From contig JBBQHB010000014.1 in the NCBI GenBank assembly GCA_038323575.1, positions 11,809 through 75,808 of the forward strand: 64,000 nucleotides of DNA. Reading direction: 5' to 3'. This stretch comes from CAINVV01 sp038323575 (GTDB lineage: Bacteria > Bacteroidota > Bacteroidia > Bacteroidales > Prolixibacteraceae). The position numbers were made by a program, and so were the translations under genes. The notes under the pieces were generated by a model. That model saw nothing but the letters and a program-made list of their open reading frames with translations, did not search any database and had not been told where the DNA came from. This document shows, piece after piece, positions 1 to 9,092 of this stretch. The stretch's first letter is position 1; each line of letters begins with the position of its first letter.

Positions 1-323
1 TGGTTAGAAAATTTTGTGATGAAAAAGGATTATTAAATATACCAGCAGAATTATTATTTGCTTATGGCAATGCACGTGGAAAATATGACGCTACGGTTCA
101 GAATAGAAGAAATCCGAGTAATAAGAAGTATAGATTTCCTGTTCTTGGAAATGTGTATTGGAAGCATACGGATAATAATCTAAGAGCTAATTGGTTATTG
201 AAGGAAATTATAGATAAAACTGATTCGGGTTTTAAAGGATTAAATCCCAGCTTTCAGTTAAGGGCTTTTGAAGCAGCATTATTTATGATCGGATATGATG
301 TTTTGGAAGTTGAAACTTCTTAA
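1..323 (+). CDS. Hypothetical protein, C-terminal part (runs off left edge)
   Basis: An open frame enters from the left edge (first full codon at position 3) and stops with TAA at 321-323, giving about 106 C-terminal residues. It is too truncated at the window edge to have a start. The reading is rich in Asn, Lys and aromatic residues and ends in IGYDVLEVETS. The DNA is clearly more AT-rich than the pectin genes that follow, which may mean transfer, but one fragment is weak evidence. I do not recognise the family, and no catalytic motif is evident in the visible part. Confidence 0.6.
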   Translation, partial: VRKFCDEKGLLNIPAELLFAYGNARGKYDATVQNRRNPSNKKYRFPVLGNVYWKHTDNNLRANWLLKEIIDKTDSGFKGLNPSFQLRAFEAALFMIGYDVLEVETS

Positions 324-439
324 TTACAGAAACACAACCTAAAAAGTAATTAACTGAACTCTGTTATTTTAAATTATTTAAAGTATGGAAAATAGGGGTG
401 ATATATTAATAGCCAATAAATTAATTAAGTAATTTCGAT

Positions 440-3070
440 ATGGGGAAGTATTCAGGTAAACTTACTAAAATTTTTCTGACGGGACTGATGGCTTTTAGCT
501 TCTCACCAAATTTGCAGGCACAGAAAATAAATGACTCCAATACGCCTCTTCACCTGATGGCGCCTGCCTATGATACCCCTTACGGGAAACCTGAGGTGAA
601 AAGCATCACGGCAGTACTGGATAGAATATACTCCTATCTAAATCAGACCACCCCGATGGTTATGGTCAACAAAGTGACGCAGGCCGAAATGACAGATTAT
701 TCAATGATTGATGAGAATACCATTTTCAAACCGGGCGATTTTAGGCTGCTGAGTTATGAATGGGGCGTCACTTATGCCGGAATGTTACTGGCATCGCAAG
801 CCACCGGTGATCCGAAATATGCGGCCTATACCAAAAACAGGCTGAAATTTCTGTCTGAAATCCGTCCTTCGTTTTTAAAACTGGAAGAGAAACAACCCGG
901 TGTGCGACATGCCATGTACCGCACGCTTCACCCGCAGGCGCTTGATGACTGCGGCGCCATCTGTGCAGCGATGATCAAAACCCGGCGTCAGGGTTTTGAA
1001 GGAGATCTGAATCCGATGATCAATACTTTCATTGATTATATTACAGCCAAAGAGTTTCGTTTTCCCGACGGTACACTTGCCCGCAACCGTCCCCAGCCCA
1101 ACTCACTCTGGCTCGACGATCTCTTTATGAGCGTTCCTGCCCTTGCCCAAATGGGTAAATTAACAGGTGAGCAGAAATATTATGACGATGCAGTCAAACA
1201 GACTGCACAATTTTCATCCCGCATGTTCAACAACGAGAAAGGACTCTTTATACATGGCTGGATTCTGGGGATGAACGAACATCCGCAGTTTCACTGGGCA
1301 AGGGCCAATGGCTGGGCTGTCATGACCATGGTTGAGCTTTTGGAGGTTCTGCCCGAAAATCACCCGGGACGCCCTCAGGTGTTGGAATTGCTCCGCAAAC
1401 ACATTCGCGGGCTGGCTAATTACCAGTCGTCCAAAGGTTTTTGGCACCAGTTGATCGACCGCAACGACTCCTACCTGGAAACCTCTGCGACAGCAATTTA
1501 CACCTATTCGATTGCACGTGCCATCAATCGGGGATATGTCGACGGCAAAGTTTATGGTCCGATGGTCTGCCTTGCCTGGAATGCCGTAGCATCCAAAGTG
1601 AATGAAAAAGGACAGGTAGAGGGAACCTGCGTGGGCACCGGTATGGGATTCGATCCGGCATTCTATTATTACCGTCCGATAAATGTTTATGCTGCACACG
1701 GTTACGGTCCGGTATTGCTGGCTGGCGCCGAAATGATCGCTTTGGTAAAGAACCATAAAATTGAGATCAACGACAGCGCTGTTCAACTGTATGATGATAA
1801 AGACATTACAACCAAAGCGAGAAATTTTGATTTCGGGTCCGGTATTGTGAAAGAAGGATATGAACAGATCACCGAAAAATCGCTTTATTCTTCTGAAAAA
1901 GGGTTTGGTTTAATTCCTTCCGGGGAAATGGAATCCGGCGAAACCGGCTCCAAAGATCTGCTGTCCGGCGATTTCCTCGGTAGTAAAAAACCTTTCTATT
2001 TTGCCGTGGCGCTTCCCGAAGGGCACTACCTGGTTACCCTGACTTTGGTCGGACCAAAAGATGGTTCTTCCACTACCGTGAAGGCCGAATCACGGCGTTT
2101 GATGCTTGAAAATATCAATACTGCGAAAGGGAAAACGGTACAAAAAACAATTGTTGTTGATGTGCGTACACCTAAAATCAGTGACACGGAACAGATTAGA
2201 CTGAAAGACCGCGAACTGAATTACCTGAACTGGGACAACAAATTAACACTCGAATTCACTGGGGAGCATCCATGCGTTGCCGGCATTGAAATAAAAAAAG
2301 CCGATGACCTTCCTACCATCTTTTTGGCCGGTAATTCGACAGTCACCGATCAGGAAAATGAACCTTGGGCCTCCTGGGGACAAATGTTCCCGCGGTTTCT
2401 GAAACCTGAAATTGTTGTAGCCAATTATGCCGAATCGGGCGAAACATTGCTCGCCTTCAAACGGGAGAAGCGGCTGCAGAAATTGTTGAGCCAAATGAAA
2501 GCGGGTGATTACTTGTTCATTGAATTTACCCACAACGACCAAAAACCCGGTGGTAATCACCTTGATGCCTTCACAACCTACAAGGAGGAACTTAAAAAGT
2601 ACATTGTCGAAGCACGGAATAAAGGAGGCAAACCTGTACTGGTGACTTCGATGCACCGCCGTAAGTTTGATGCGAAAGGCCAAATCATCAACACGCTGGA
2701 CGATTATCCCGAAGCGATGCGCCAGACGGCCCGAGAAGAAAATGTACCGCTGATCGACCTCAACGCCATGAGCAAACAGTTTTACGAAGCAATGGGACCG
2801 GAAAATTCGAAAAAGGCATTCGTTCACTATCCGGCAAACACCTTTCCTGGTCAGGACAAGGCGTTGGCAGATGATACTCATTTCAATCCTTATGGGGCTT
2901 ATGAATTGGCTAAATGTATCGTCAAAGCCATCCGCGAAAGCAAGATGGAGCTTTCCAAATATCTGCTCGATGGTCTGCCGGATTTTGATCCCGCTCATCC
3001 CGATCCGTTCGATGCTTTTCATTGGTTTGAAACTCCCAATGTTAAACTGTTGAAACCAGAAGGTAATTAG
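440..3070 (+). CDS. Secreted GH105 unsaturated rhamnogalacturonyl hydrolase fused to a CE12-type rhamnogalacturonan acetylesterase
   Basis: An 876-residue two-enzyme protein for pectin (rhamnogalacturonan I) breakdown. Residues 1-28 form a signal peptide ending near LQAQ, so it is exported. Residues about 40-440 are a GH88/GH105 (YteR-like) barrel; WLDDLFM at 224-230 carries the expected catalytic Asp and HWARANGW follows near 283. Around 455-620 is a beta-rich linker of the kind found in front of SGNH acetylesterases. The C-terminal SGNH domain shows GNSTV near 629 (Asn in place of the usual Asp of GDS), HNDQ near 698 and DDTHFN near 811, which supply the Ser, oxyanion Asn and Asp/His residues. 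By family knowledge GH105 removes the unsaturated galacturonyl end from lyase products and CE12 removes acetyl groups. A second GH105 gene lies about 1.5 kb downstream. Domain assignment is firm; exact substrate is inferred. Confidence 0.9.
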   Translation: MGKYSGKLTKIFLTGLMAFSFSPNLQAQKINDSNTPLHLMAPAYDTPYGKPEVKSITAVLDRIYSYLNQTTPMVMVNKVTQAEMTDYSMIDENTIFKPGDFRLLSYEWGVTYAGMLLASQATGDPKYAAYTKNRLKFLSEIRPSFLKLEEKQPGVRHAMYRTLHPQALDDCGAICAAMIKTRRQGFEGDLNPMINTFIDYITAKEFRFPDGTLARNRPQPNSLWLDDLFMSVPALAQMGKLTGEQKYYDDAVKQTAQFSSRMFNNEKGLFIHGWILGMNEHPQFHWARANGWAVMTMVELLEVLPENHPGRPQVLELLRKHIRGLANYQSSKGFWHQLIDRNDSYLETSATAIYTYSIARAINRGYVDGKVYGPMVCLAWNAVASKVNEKGQVEGTCVGTGMGFDPAFYYYRPINVYAAHGYGPVLLAGAEMIALVKNHKIEINDSAVQLYDDKDITTKARNFDFGSGIVKEGYEQITEKSLYSSEKGFGLIPSGEMESGETGSKDLLSGDFLGSKKPFYFAVALPEGHYLVTLTLVGPKDGSSTTVKAESRRLMLENINTAKGKTVQKTIVVDVRTPKISDTEQIRLKDRELNYLNWDNKLTLEFTGEHPCVAGIEIKKADDLPTIFLAGNSTVTDQENEPWASWGQMFPRFLKPEIVVANYAESGETLLAFKREKRLQKLLSQMKAGDYLFIEFTHNDQKPGGNHLDAFTTYKEELKKYIVEARNKGGKPVLVTSMHRRKFDAKGQIINTLDDYPEAMRQTAREENVPLIDLNAMSKQFYEAMGPENSKKAFVHYPANTFPGQDKALADDTHFNPYGAYELAKCIVKAIRESKMELSKYLLDGLPDFDPAHPDPFDAFHWFETPNVKLLKPEGN

Positions 3071-3079
3071 CTGATGCTG

Positions 3080-3114
3080 AATTGACGGGGTGACTCTGAG
3101 TCACCCCGTCAATT
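3080..3114. repeat. Perfect palindrome, ACGGGGTGA family, copy 1
   Basis: A perfect inverted repeat with 17-base arms around a single central T (3097). The arm contains GACGGGGTGACTC. It starts 9 bases after the stop of the GH105-CE12 gene and could act as a transcription terminator, but no clear T-run follows. Near-identical copies lie at 6560-6594 and 11496-11526, and a diverged long-loop relative at 21729-21798, so this is a dispersed family and not only a local terminator. Confidence 0.85.
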
Positions 3115-3144
3115 TGCCAGAAAAACACTTCAATAAATTTCAAA

Positions 3145-4342
3145 ATGAAAAAATGTAGTTTGATTTGCATCTTCCTGATTATCCTTAGTTTGCCTTTTTT
3201 TGGCCAAGATTTGCCAGTTACGAAAAGTGACTTTCATTCCTGGACGCCCTCTCCTCCATTGGGGTGGAACAGCTGGGATTGTTATGGTCCCACGGTCGTG
3301 GAAAGTGAAATCAAAGCCAATGCAGACTACATGGCTTCCCACCTGAAGAAATTCGGATGGGAGTACATCGTTATCGACATCCGTTGGTATGTCGATAACG
3401 ACAAGGCACACGGGTACAACGAAAAAGATCCCTCCTTTGTGATGGACGAATATGGACGTTTTCTGCCAAGTCCGGTCAGGTTTCCCTCTGCTGCCAACGG
3501 AGCGGGATTTAAACCAATTGCAGATTATATCCACAGCAACGGACTAAAATTCGGAATCCATATCATGCGCGGAATTCCGAAAGAGGCAGTAATGAGGAAT
3601 ACTCCTGTCCTGGGAAGCAAGGTAAAAGCTGCAGATATTTACAACACAGACCAACTTTGCAAATGGCTGAAAGATATGTACACCGTTGATGCTCAAAAAG
3701 AAGGTGCCCAGGAATATTACAACGCTCTCTTTAATCTTTATGCCTCGTGGGAACTGGATTTTGTAAAAATCGACGACCTCTCCGCACCTTTTTACCATCA
3801 GGATGAAATTGAACTGATCCGCAAAGCCATCGACCAGTCAGGCCGGAAAATTGTGTTGAGCACCTCGCCGGGTGAAACGCCGGTTGCAAACAGGGATCAC
3901 ATTGCCGATCACGCCAATATGTGGCGGATTGTCAATGTGATCCCTCTTTTCGATATTCCGCTCACCAATGATGTTTGGCGGCAACATGCCTGATAATGAT
4001 GAATTTACTTTGTCTCTTCTGACAAACAAAGAGGTGTTGGCAGTTAACCAGCACAGTACCGGTAACCGGCAGTTGTTTAGCAAAGAAGGTAAAATTGCCT
4101 GGACAGCTTCCGATCCTAAAACCGGCGACAAATACCTGGCGCTTTTTAATACAAATGATTCAAAAGGGGCCAAAGAAGATGCTGCAGAAATTGCGGTTGA
4201 CCTTAAACAAATTGGAATAAAGGGAAACTGCTTTGTAAAGGATTTGTGGACAGGAAAGAAAGTCGGAAAATTCAACGGAGAATTTGTCCCGGTAGTCAAA
4301 TGCCATGCATCCCGACTTTACAGAATCTCAGTAAAGAAGTAA
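3145..4342 (+). pseudogene. Broken GH27-type alpha-galactosidase: internal deletion plus frameshift
   Basis: The first frame (3145-3993) starts with a signal peptide, then PPLGWNSWDCYG, and near residue 207 the KIDD motif holding the GH27 nucleophile. It reads normally up to HANMWRIVN and then becomes nonsense. The matching C-terminal part is in the next frame from about 3941 (SLFSIFRSPMMFGG, then NDEFTLSLLTNKEV) and ends at 4342. In intact relatives roughly 70-80 residues lie between WRI and the SIFRSP motif, including the Asp that serves as acid/base. Here that stretch is missing and the frame shifts. The gene is therefore inactivated, unless the gap is an assembly error. The ATG at 3968 is an internal codon, not a real start. 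The flanking pectin genes are intact. Confidence 0.85.
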
Positions 4343-4369
4343 AAGGGAATGGTGATAAACACTTTGTAA

Positions 4370-4457
4370 CCGGACGAGTGCAACTCCGGTTTTTCGCCAC
4401 GAAGTGGCAGTATTACCTAGCCCAGGGCAAGCGACGAAGGAGCGTCACCCTGGGTTA
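4370..4457. repeat. Intergenic repeat with three successive hairpins
   Basis: Three local inverted repeats follow one another: CCGGA...TCCGG (about 4371-4390), GCCAC-GAA-GTGGC (4396-4408), and CCCAGGG...CCCTGGG (4421-4427 with 4448-4454, extended by flanking TA/TA). From memory, similar GCCCAGGG...CCCTGGGTTA segments occur between genes in many Bacteroidota genomes. An ORF can be read through it but is meaningless. Function unknown. Confidence 0.55.
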
Positions 4458-4615
4458 AGAGAATTAATGGATCCACCGTCCGCGGTAGCACATAGTAGAA
4501 AGTTGTTGGATTTTTTCGGACGGAAGAATAAATAATGAATGAAGAGCATTATATATAAAAAAGTGAATATTAATTCAATACGTCAAAAATATTTTAAATC
4601 AAATTTTCATCACCT

Positions 4616-5737
4616 ATGAAAAATTTCAAATTTCTCATCCTTCTACTAACAGTTATTTTGGTAACCGCAATGTCCCAGGCACAAAATCTTCCCTCCAAAA
4701 AGGAGATTATGGACAAAATGGTGCTTGCCAACGCCTATTTCATGAACAAATGGCCGGATACCGGCAAAAGCATCATCACCAACCGAGAGCGCCCCAGCAA
4801 CATCTGGACGCGGGCCGTCTATTACGAAGGATTGATGGCTTTGTATGCTATTAACCCGGATAAAGCTTATTATCAATATGCCGTCTCCTGGGGTGAAGCG
4901 CACAAATGGGGATTGCGCGACGGGATAAAAACCCGGAATGCTGACAATCAATGCTGCGGTCAGACCTATCTTGACTTGTACAATATCGACCCGAACCCGG
5001 AAAGGATGAAGGATATCAAAGCTTCTGTCGATTTGATGCTGGCCACGGAGAGGACAGACGACTGGACCTGGATTGATGCGCTTCAGATGGCGATGCCGGT
5101 TTACGCCAAACTGGGTAAAATCACCGGCGACAAAAAGTATGCCGAGCGGATGTACGTGATGTACATGGATTCCAAGGTGAAACAGGGATTTTACAATCCG
5201 AAAGACAAACTGTGGTGGCGCGACAAAGATTTCAAACCTCCTTACAAAGAGCCAAACGGTGAGGATTGTTACTGGTCACGGGGGAATGGCTGGGTTGTTG
5301 CCGCTTTGGTCAGGGTACTGGAGATCCTGCCGAAAGATGATCCGCACCGCAAAGAATACAAGAAAACCTATCTCGAAATGATGAAAGCATTGCTGCCGAT
5401 TCAGCGTGCAGATGGGTTTTGGAATGCAAGTTTGCACGATCCGGACAATTTTGGCGGAAAAGAGTTAAGCGGCACAGCTTTGTTTGCCTACGGAATGGCC
5501 TGGGGGGTTAACAACGGACTGTTGAGCGCAAAAAAATATAAACCCGTAATTGCAAAAGCGTGGAACGCAATGGCCAAAGAGTCAGTTCATCCGGACGGAT
5601 TCATGGGTTTTGTGCAGGGAACCGGCAAACAACCATCGGAAGGACAACCTGTCACTTATGATAGTAAACCCGATTTTGAGGATTATGGGCTTGGGTGCTT
5701 TTTGCTGGCCGGAAGTCAGGTATATCAACTTTATTAG
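4616..5737 (+). CDS. Secreted GH105/GH88 unsaturated rhamnogalacturonyl hydrolase (YesR/YteR-like)
   Basis: A 373-residue exported enzyme. Residues 1-22 are a signal peptide (hydrophobic LILLLTVILV, cut near SQAQ). The rest is a single (alpha/alpha)6 barrel of normal family length. The WTWIDALQMAMP stretch near 149-160 holds the catalytic Asp, and YWSRGNGWVVAA near 218-229 is the family signature shared with the GH105 domain upstream. The expected reaction is hydration-type removal of the terminal unsaturated galacturonyl residue from rhamnogalacturonan oligosaccharides. It is too distant from the upstream fusion to be a recent duplicate. It faces the ThuA-like gene tail to tail, 21 bases apart. 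Confidence 0.88.
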   Translation: MKNFKFLILLLTVILVTAMSQAQNLPSKKEIMDKMVLANAYFMNKWPDTGKSIITNRERPSNIWTRAVYYEGLMALYAINPDKAYYQYAVSWGEAHKWGLRDGIKTRNADNQCCGQTYLDLYNIDPNPERMKDIKASVDLMLATERTDDWTWIDALQMAMPVYAKLGKITGDKKYAERMYVMYMDSKVKQGFYNPKDKLWWRDKDFKPPYKEPNGEDCYWSRGNGWVVAALVRVLEILPKDDPHRKEYKKTYLEMMKALLPIQRADGFWNASLHDPDNFGGKELSGTALFAYGMAWGVNNGLLSAKKYKPVIAKAWNAMAKESVHPDGFMGFVQGTGKQPSEGQPVTYDSKPDFEDYGLGCFLLAGSQVYQLY

Positions 5738-5758
5738 AAACTTTACCCTGTCAGAACG

Positions 5759-6511
5759 CTATTTGTTTTCCTTAACTCCCGCATAAGTCCATTCAATGGC
5801 CTGTTTCAGCAATTTCCGGAAACTGGCATTCTGATAGGTGGGTGCAGCATGCCCGCTTTGCAGTGTCACAACCCTCGCTTTGCCGTAATGCCAGGCCCAA
5901 CCTATCACAGGGTTACTCGATTTTTCGGTAGTTGTCAGCAGTGACTCTGTTCCCGGAGCCGTGTAATAACCTTTGTAAGTCTCATCAAAAATTTCAAAAT
6001 CCTTTACCCCCTTGGTGACCGGATGTTTTTTAGCGGTGACATTTACCATAAAATGCAGGTCATGAATATAGGTGCAGGCTGCATATTCATTCCCGTCGAC
6101 AACTGTTGGTTTGTGAAAATATTTTCCTCCGACAATGCGCCAGTATTCAGGCCATTCATCAAAGGCACAAATACTGTGGTGAAGAACCACAAGTGGTTTG
6201 CCTTTGTTGATGCAATCAGCAAATATCTTCTCCTGCTCGGGTGTAATTTTTTGCCACATGTGGTAGAAAACAAGTACATCGTAGTTCTTCCTGTTTTCGG
6301 GCAGAAACTGGTCAAAAGCTGCCGGAAACTCAACCACTTCACTGGTGAAATGCTTCCCCAGACTGGCCAGCATCTCATTGAAAGTGGGTTTGTCGTAACT
6401 ATGCCCCCCGGTCACAACAAGGATTCTGATTTGAGGTTTGGCGCGGGCTATTTCAGAACTGAAAAAAAAGGCTGAAAGAAACAATATAGCAATTGAAAGG
6501 CGTGTTTTCAT
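5759..6511 (-). CDS. ThuA-like domain protein, exported
   Basis: About 250 residues from the ATG at 6511, chosen because it begins a clean signal peptide (MKTRLSIAILFLSAFFFSSE, cut after ARA); the frame extends further upstream but adds nothing plausible. The body is a class I glutamine amidotransferase-like fold of the ThuA (trehalose utilisation) family: RILVVTGGHSYD near the N-terminus, VLVFYHM, VVLHHSICAF in the middle, and AWHYGKARVVTLQSGH near the end. Members often lie in sugar-degradation clusters, and some are suspected sugar isomerases or hydrolases, but the reaction is not settled. Here it sits beside pectin enzymes, so a carbohydrate role is likely. Confidence 0.82.
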   Translation of the reverse strand: MKTRLSIAILFLSAFFFSSEIARAKPQIRILVVTGGHSYDKPTFNEMLASLGKHFTSEVVEFPAAFDQFLPENRKNYDVLVFYHMWQKITPEQEKIFADCINKGKPLVVLHHSICAFDEWPEYWRIVGGKYFHKPTVVDGNEYAACTYIHDLHFMVNVTAKKHPVTKGVKDFEIFDETYKGYYTAPGTESLLTTTEKSSNPVIGWAWHYGKARVVTLQSGHAAPTYQNASFRKLLKQAIEWTYAGVKENK

Positions 6512-6559
6512 AACTTTTATACCTTGGTCTGTCATCAAAAGTACAAACATTTTGCAACA

Positions 6560-6594
6560 AACTGACGGGGTCACTCTGAGTGACCCCGTCAGTT
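6560..6594. repeat. Perfect palindrome, ACGGGGTGA family, copy 2
   Basis: Inverted repeat with 17-base arms around a central T at 6577. The arm is GACGGGGTCACTC, so relative to copies 1 and 3 the G and C at one position of the stem have swapped in both arms (GGTGAC versus GGTCAC). This compensated change keeps the pairing intact. It lies upstream of the ThuA-like start and downstream of the Spy-like gene. Confidence 0.85.
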
Positions 6595-6609
6595 AACAGA
6601 CCGGCAATA

Positions 6610-6654
6610 AAAATTCCATCTAAAGTAAAGTCTATTCAATTCAGATGGAATTTT
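6610..6654 (-). terminator. Rho-independent-type terminator after the Spy-like gene
   Basis: A perfect 12-bp stem (AAAATTCCATCT with AGATGGAATTTT) closes a 21-base loop. On the minus strand the stem runs into a T-rich stretch (TTTTTATTG). It lies about 37 bases past the stop of the gene at 6691-7230. Confidence 0.7.
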
Positions 6655-6690
6655 TGCAGTTAAGCCGTAAGATAATGGATTGGAGGCATA

Positions 6691-7230
6691 CTACCTGATC
6701 CCGGGCCCCATTCTCTTTGACCCTTTGCCGTGCTTCATTCCTTTTGGCCCTTTGCCATTTTTCATTTGCCCTTGAAAGAGGTCAAATTTCAGCCGTTGCT
6801 CATCGGTTAACTGGGCGCGCATATCCATGTGTTGTTTTGCCTGAACCTTAGCCATCTGGACACGTAAATCGCCGATTTTTTCGATATTCTTATTAATTGC
6901 TCCCAAATCAGATTTTTCTGTTGTGACCAATGTCTTTTGGTGGACTTCAGCTTCTCTAAGTTGATTACGCAACGGTTGAAGTTGCTTTTGAACAGCAATC
7001 ATTCCTTCCTTAAAACTTGCTTTTTGGGCTTCAGTAAGGTTCAACCCGTTAGCTGCACCCTGCATTTGGTGCATGGCTGCCATCCTTTTTTGCATAAATG
7101 CTTGCTTTTTCTGCATCTCCTGTCCCTTTTGCTGCATACCCTGTTTTTTGGGAACCAGCTCAGTTGGCTGAGCGATCAAAACAGCCGAAAGGCTCATCAA
7201 CATGACCAACATAAAAATTTTCGCTTTCAT
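6691..7230 (-). CDS. Spy/CpxP-like periplasmic protein (LTXXQ family)
   Basis: A 179-residue exported, highly basic and Met/Gln-rich helical protein. Residues 1-20 are a signal peptide (MLVMLMSLSAVLIA, cut before QPTEL). Two LTXXQ-like motifs are visible: LNLTEAQ near 63 and QLTDEQRLKFD near 142, the mark of the Spy/CpxP/CnrX-like fold. Known relatives are periplasmic chaperones or metal and envelope-stress sensors. The C-terminal tail is GKGPKGMKHGKGSKRMG-like and looks disordered. No partner sigma or sensor gene is next to it. Family call good; role inferred. Confidence 0.75.
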   Translation of the reverse strand: MKAKIFMLVMLMSLSAVLIAQPTELVPKKQGMQQKGQEMQKKQAFMQKRMAAMHQMQGAANGLNLTEAQKASFKEGMIAVQKQLQPLRNQLREAEVHQKTLVTTEKSDLGAINKNIEKIGDLRVQMAKVQAKQHMDMRAQLTDEQRLKFDLFQGQMKNGKGPKGMKHGKGSKRMGPGIR

Positions 7231-7374
7231 AATTTGTACTTTATTTAAATTCGTATTAAGAAGTTTTGCTTAATTACTCCTTAGATACCAATTGACCCGG
7301 AAAGTTTATTTTGAAATGAAAATTTTAACAGAATTTAAGGAAAGGTATTTGAATGCCAGAATAATAGCACTCGT

Positions 7375-7527
7375 CAGTCCGCAGTCTCCAGTCTCCAGTC
7401 CCCGGTTTCCGGTCTCCGTTCTGCAGTCTCCCCATCCCGTTTCCCCGTTTCTTCCCTTCTCCGATCTCCGGCCTCCGGTTCCCCTTCCCATATCTCCGGC
7501 CTCCGGTCTCCTTCCGCCATTCCTCCT
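7375..7527. repeat. Degenerate short tandem array (about 7-bp units, CNGTCTC)
   Basis: About 150 bases of pyrimidine-rich units such as CAGTCTC, CAGTCCC, CGGTTTC and CGGTCTC, with period close to 7 at the start and degrading to the right. It ends against the stop codon of the GntP gene. Open frames read through it on both strands are low-complexity artefacts. A similar 8-bp array lies at 38549-38598. Confidence 0.8.
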
Positions 7528-7528
7528 G

Positions 7529-8950
7529 CTAAATAAACCAACTCATCATCAATACAGTAAGAATCCCCACCACCCCGATGGTCGATTCCATCACGGTCCA
7601 GGTTTGGAAAGTTTGTTTTACGCTCAACCCGAAATATTCTTTGAACATCCAGAATCCGGAATCGTTGAAATGCGACCACATCACACTGCCTGCTCCGGTT
7701 GCCAGGACCATTAATTCGGGGGAAGCGCCTGTTTGATGGGCAATGGGAAACATAATCGGCGCCGTTGTAAGTGTGGCAACAGTAGCAGATCCGATTGCGA
7801 GCCTGAAGATGGATGCAACAATAAAAGCCATCAAGAGCGGGTTCATATGGAAAGTGTCTGAGACGGAGCTGATGTATTCGATGACATTGCTGTCTTTCAG
7901 GACTTGGGAGAATCCGCCTCCTGCAGCAATAATCAATACGATCATTGAGACTGCGCCGATTGATCCGGAAGCAGCATTCATCACATAATTCATGGATTTG
8001 CCTTTTCTCAGTCCAAGGGTGAAAATGGCAACAATCACTGCTGCAAAGAGGGCAATATTGGCGTCGCTCAAAAATTTGAAAATCGTTAGTAGTATTGCCA
8101 TGGTATTGGCAAAATGACTGTTTAACCCTTTTTGGGAAAAAAGGTGGAAATAAAATCCGGTGATATTGTCAAACCCGAGTTTTGTGAGTTCTGTTTTCAA
8201 AGGTGGAGAACCTGCTAATAAATCTATCATGGATCCAATCAACATTAAGATGATCGGGGTAATAGCGCATAAAATACTGATCCCCAGTCCCGGGAGTTCG
8301 CTTTTCTCAAAATGTCTCTCCTTGAAGAGTTCGGGCGGTGGTGACAATTTTATATTTTTATAGAAGCGCGACAACCATAATCCTCCAACCAGGCAACAGG
8401 TAACCATAGGTACAAGTCCGTAAAGCAGCACCTTGTTGACATTGGCCTCGTAAATAAATGAAACATAGGTTGGAGCAGGGTGGGGAGGTAAAAAACAGTG
8501 TGCCACGGACAGAGCCGATAAAAGCGGTAAAGCAAGCCACAGTAGCGGTAACCTGGTAATAATGGCGAAAGTGAAAATGAGCGGGATCAGAACCAGGAAA
8601 CTGGCATTGTACATCATGGGCAAACCAACGAAAAAACCGGTGATCAGCAGTGCATACTGAATATTCTTCAATCCCATCAGGTCTATCATCCTGAATGCAA
8701 TGGTGTGTGCTGCGCCACTATCCTCCAGAATCTTGCCGAGCATCGCTCCAAACGCCAGAATCAGCAATATTTTGCCTGCCGTATCACCAACGCCCTTAAT
8801 GATAGAATCGAGAATATCCATCAGGTTCATATGGCTCAGCAGACCTACGGCAAATGAGGTAATCAGCAGTGCCAGAAAAGCGTGGAATTTAAATTTGCCG
8901 ATTAAAACCAAAAGAATCAGGAATCCTATTCCGACAATTAGCAGGGGCAT
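7529..8950 (-). CDS. GntP-family gluconate/organic acid:H+ symporter
   Basis: A 473-residue inner-membrane protein with about a dozen hydrophobic segments across its length, the normal GntP size. Family marks include GAMLGKILEDSGAA near 68, GLPMMYNASFLVLIP near 108-122, HCFLPPHPAPTYV near 149-161, and GSVMWSHFNDSGFWMFKEY near the C-terminus. Family members import gluconate or related sugar acids with protons. The setting among pectin and arabinan enzymes makes a sugar acid plausible, but the substrate cannot be read from the sequence. It is transcribed alone; a short A/T-rich array (9010-9028) lies just upstream of its start. Confidence 0.9.
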   Translation of the reverse strand: MPLLIVGIGFLILLVLIGKFKFHAFLALLITSFAVGLLSHMNLMDILDSIIKGVGDTAGKILLILAFGAMLGKILEDSGAAHTIAFRMIDLMGLKNIQYALLITGFFVGLPMMYNASFLVLIPLIFTFAIITRLPLLWLALPLLSALSVAHCFLPPHPAPTYVSFIYEANVNKVLLYGLVPMVTCCLVGGLWLSRFYKNIKLSPPPELFKERHFEKSELPGLGISILCAITPIILMLIGSMIDLLAGSPPLKTELTKLGFDNITGFYFHLFSQKGLNSHFANTMAILLTIFKFLSDANIALFAAVIVAIFTLGLRKGKSMNYVMNAASGSIGAVSMIVLIIAAGGGFSQVLKDSNVIEYISSVSDTFHMNPLLMAFIVASIFRLAIGSATVATLTTAPIMFPIAHQTGASPELMVLATGAGSVMWSHFNDSGFWMFKEYFGLSVKQTFQTWTVMESTIGVVGILTVLMMSWFI

Positions 8951-9009
8951 AAGCGTTTGGTTGTAAAGTTTGAGCTAAAGATAAAAATTTAGCCGGGGAA
9001 TTTTATATC

Positions 9010-9028
9010 AATGAAAAATGAAAAATGA
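9010..9028. repeat. Short ATGAAAAATG-type tandem array
   Basis: Two to three copies of ATGAAAAATGAAAAATGA in the gap between the divergent GntP and SRPBCC genes. A longer version (AATGAAAAATGAAAAATGG-like) is at 14790-14820, upstream of the MFS gene. Confidence 0.5.
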
Positions 9029-9092
9029 TTTTACCAAATACATTGTTTTGCGTAAAAGAACAGGACGAATCTGTAGAAACTAAATTTTTAAT

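Noticed and set aside
1214..1786. 190-codon open frame on the minus strand
   Set aside because: Shadow of the GH105 domain on the other strand; no signal or motif.
2243..3022. 259-codon open frame on the minus strand
   Set aside because: Lies fully inside the GH105-CE12 gene on the other strand; its protein reading has no domain pattern.
3968..4342. Independent 124-codon gene
   Set aside because: Matches the C-terminal end of GH27 enzymes, continuing the broken alpha-galactosidase; the ATG is internal.
7292..7714. Pro/Ser-rich open frame on the plus strand
   Set aside because: Produced by the pyrimidine-rich tandem array and the reverse of the GntP gene.
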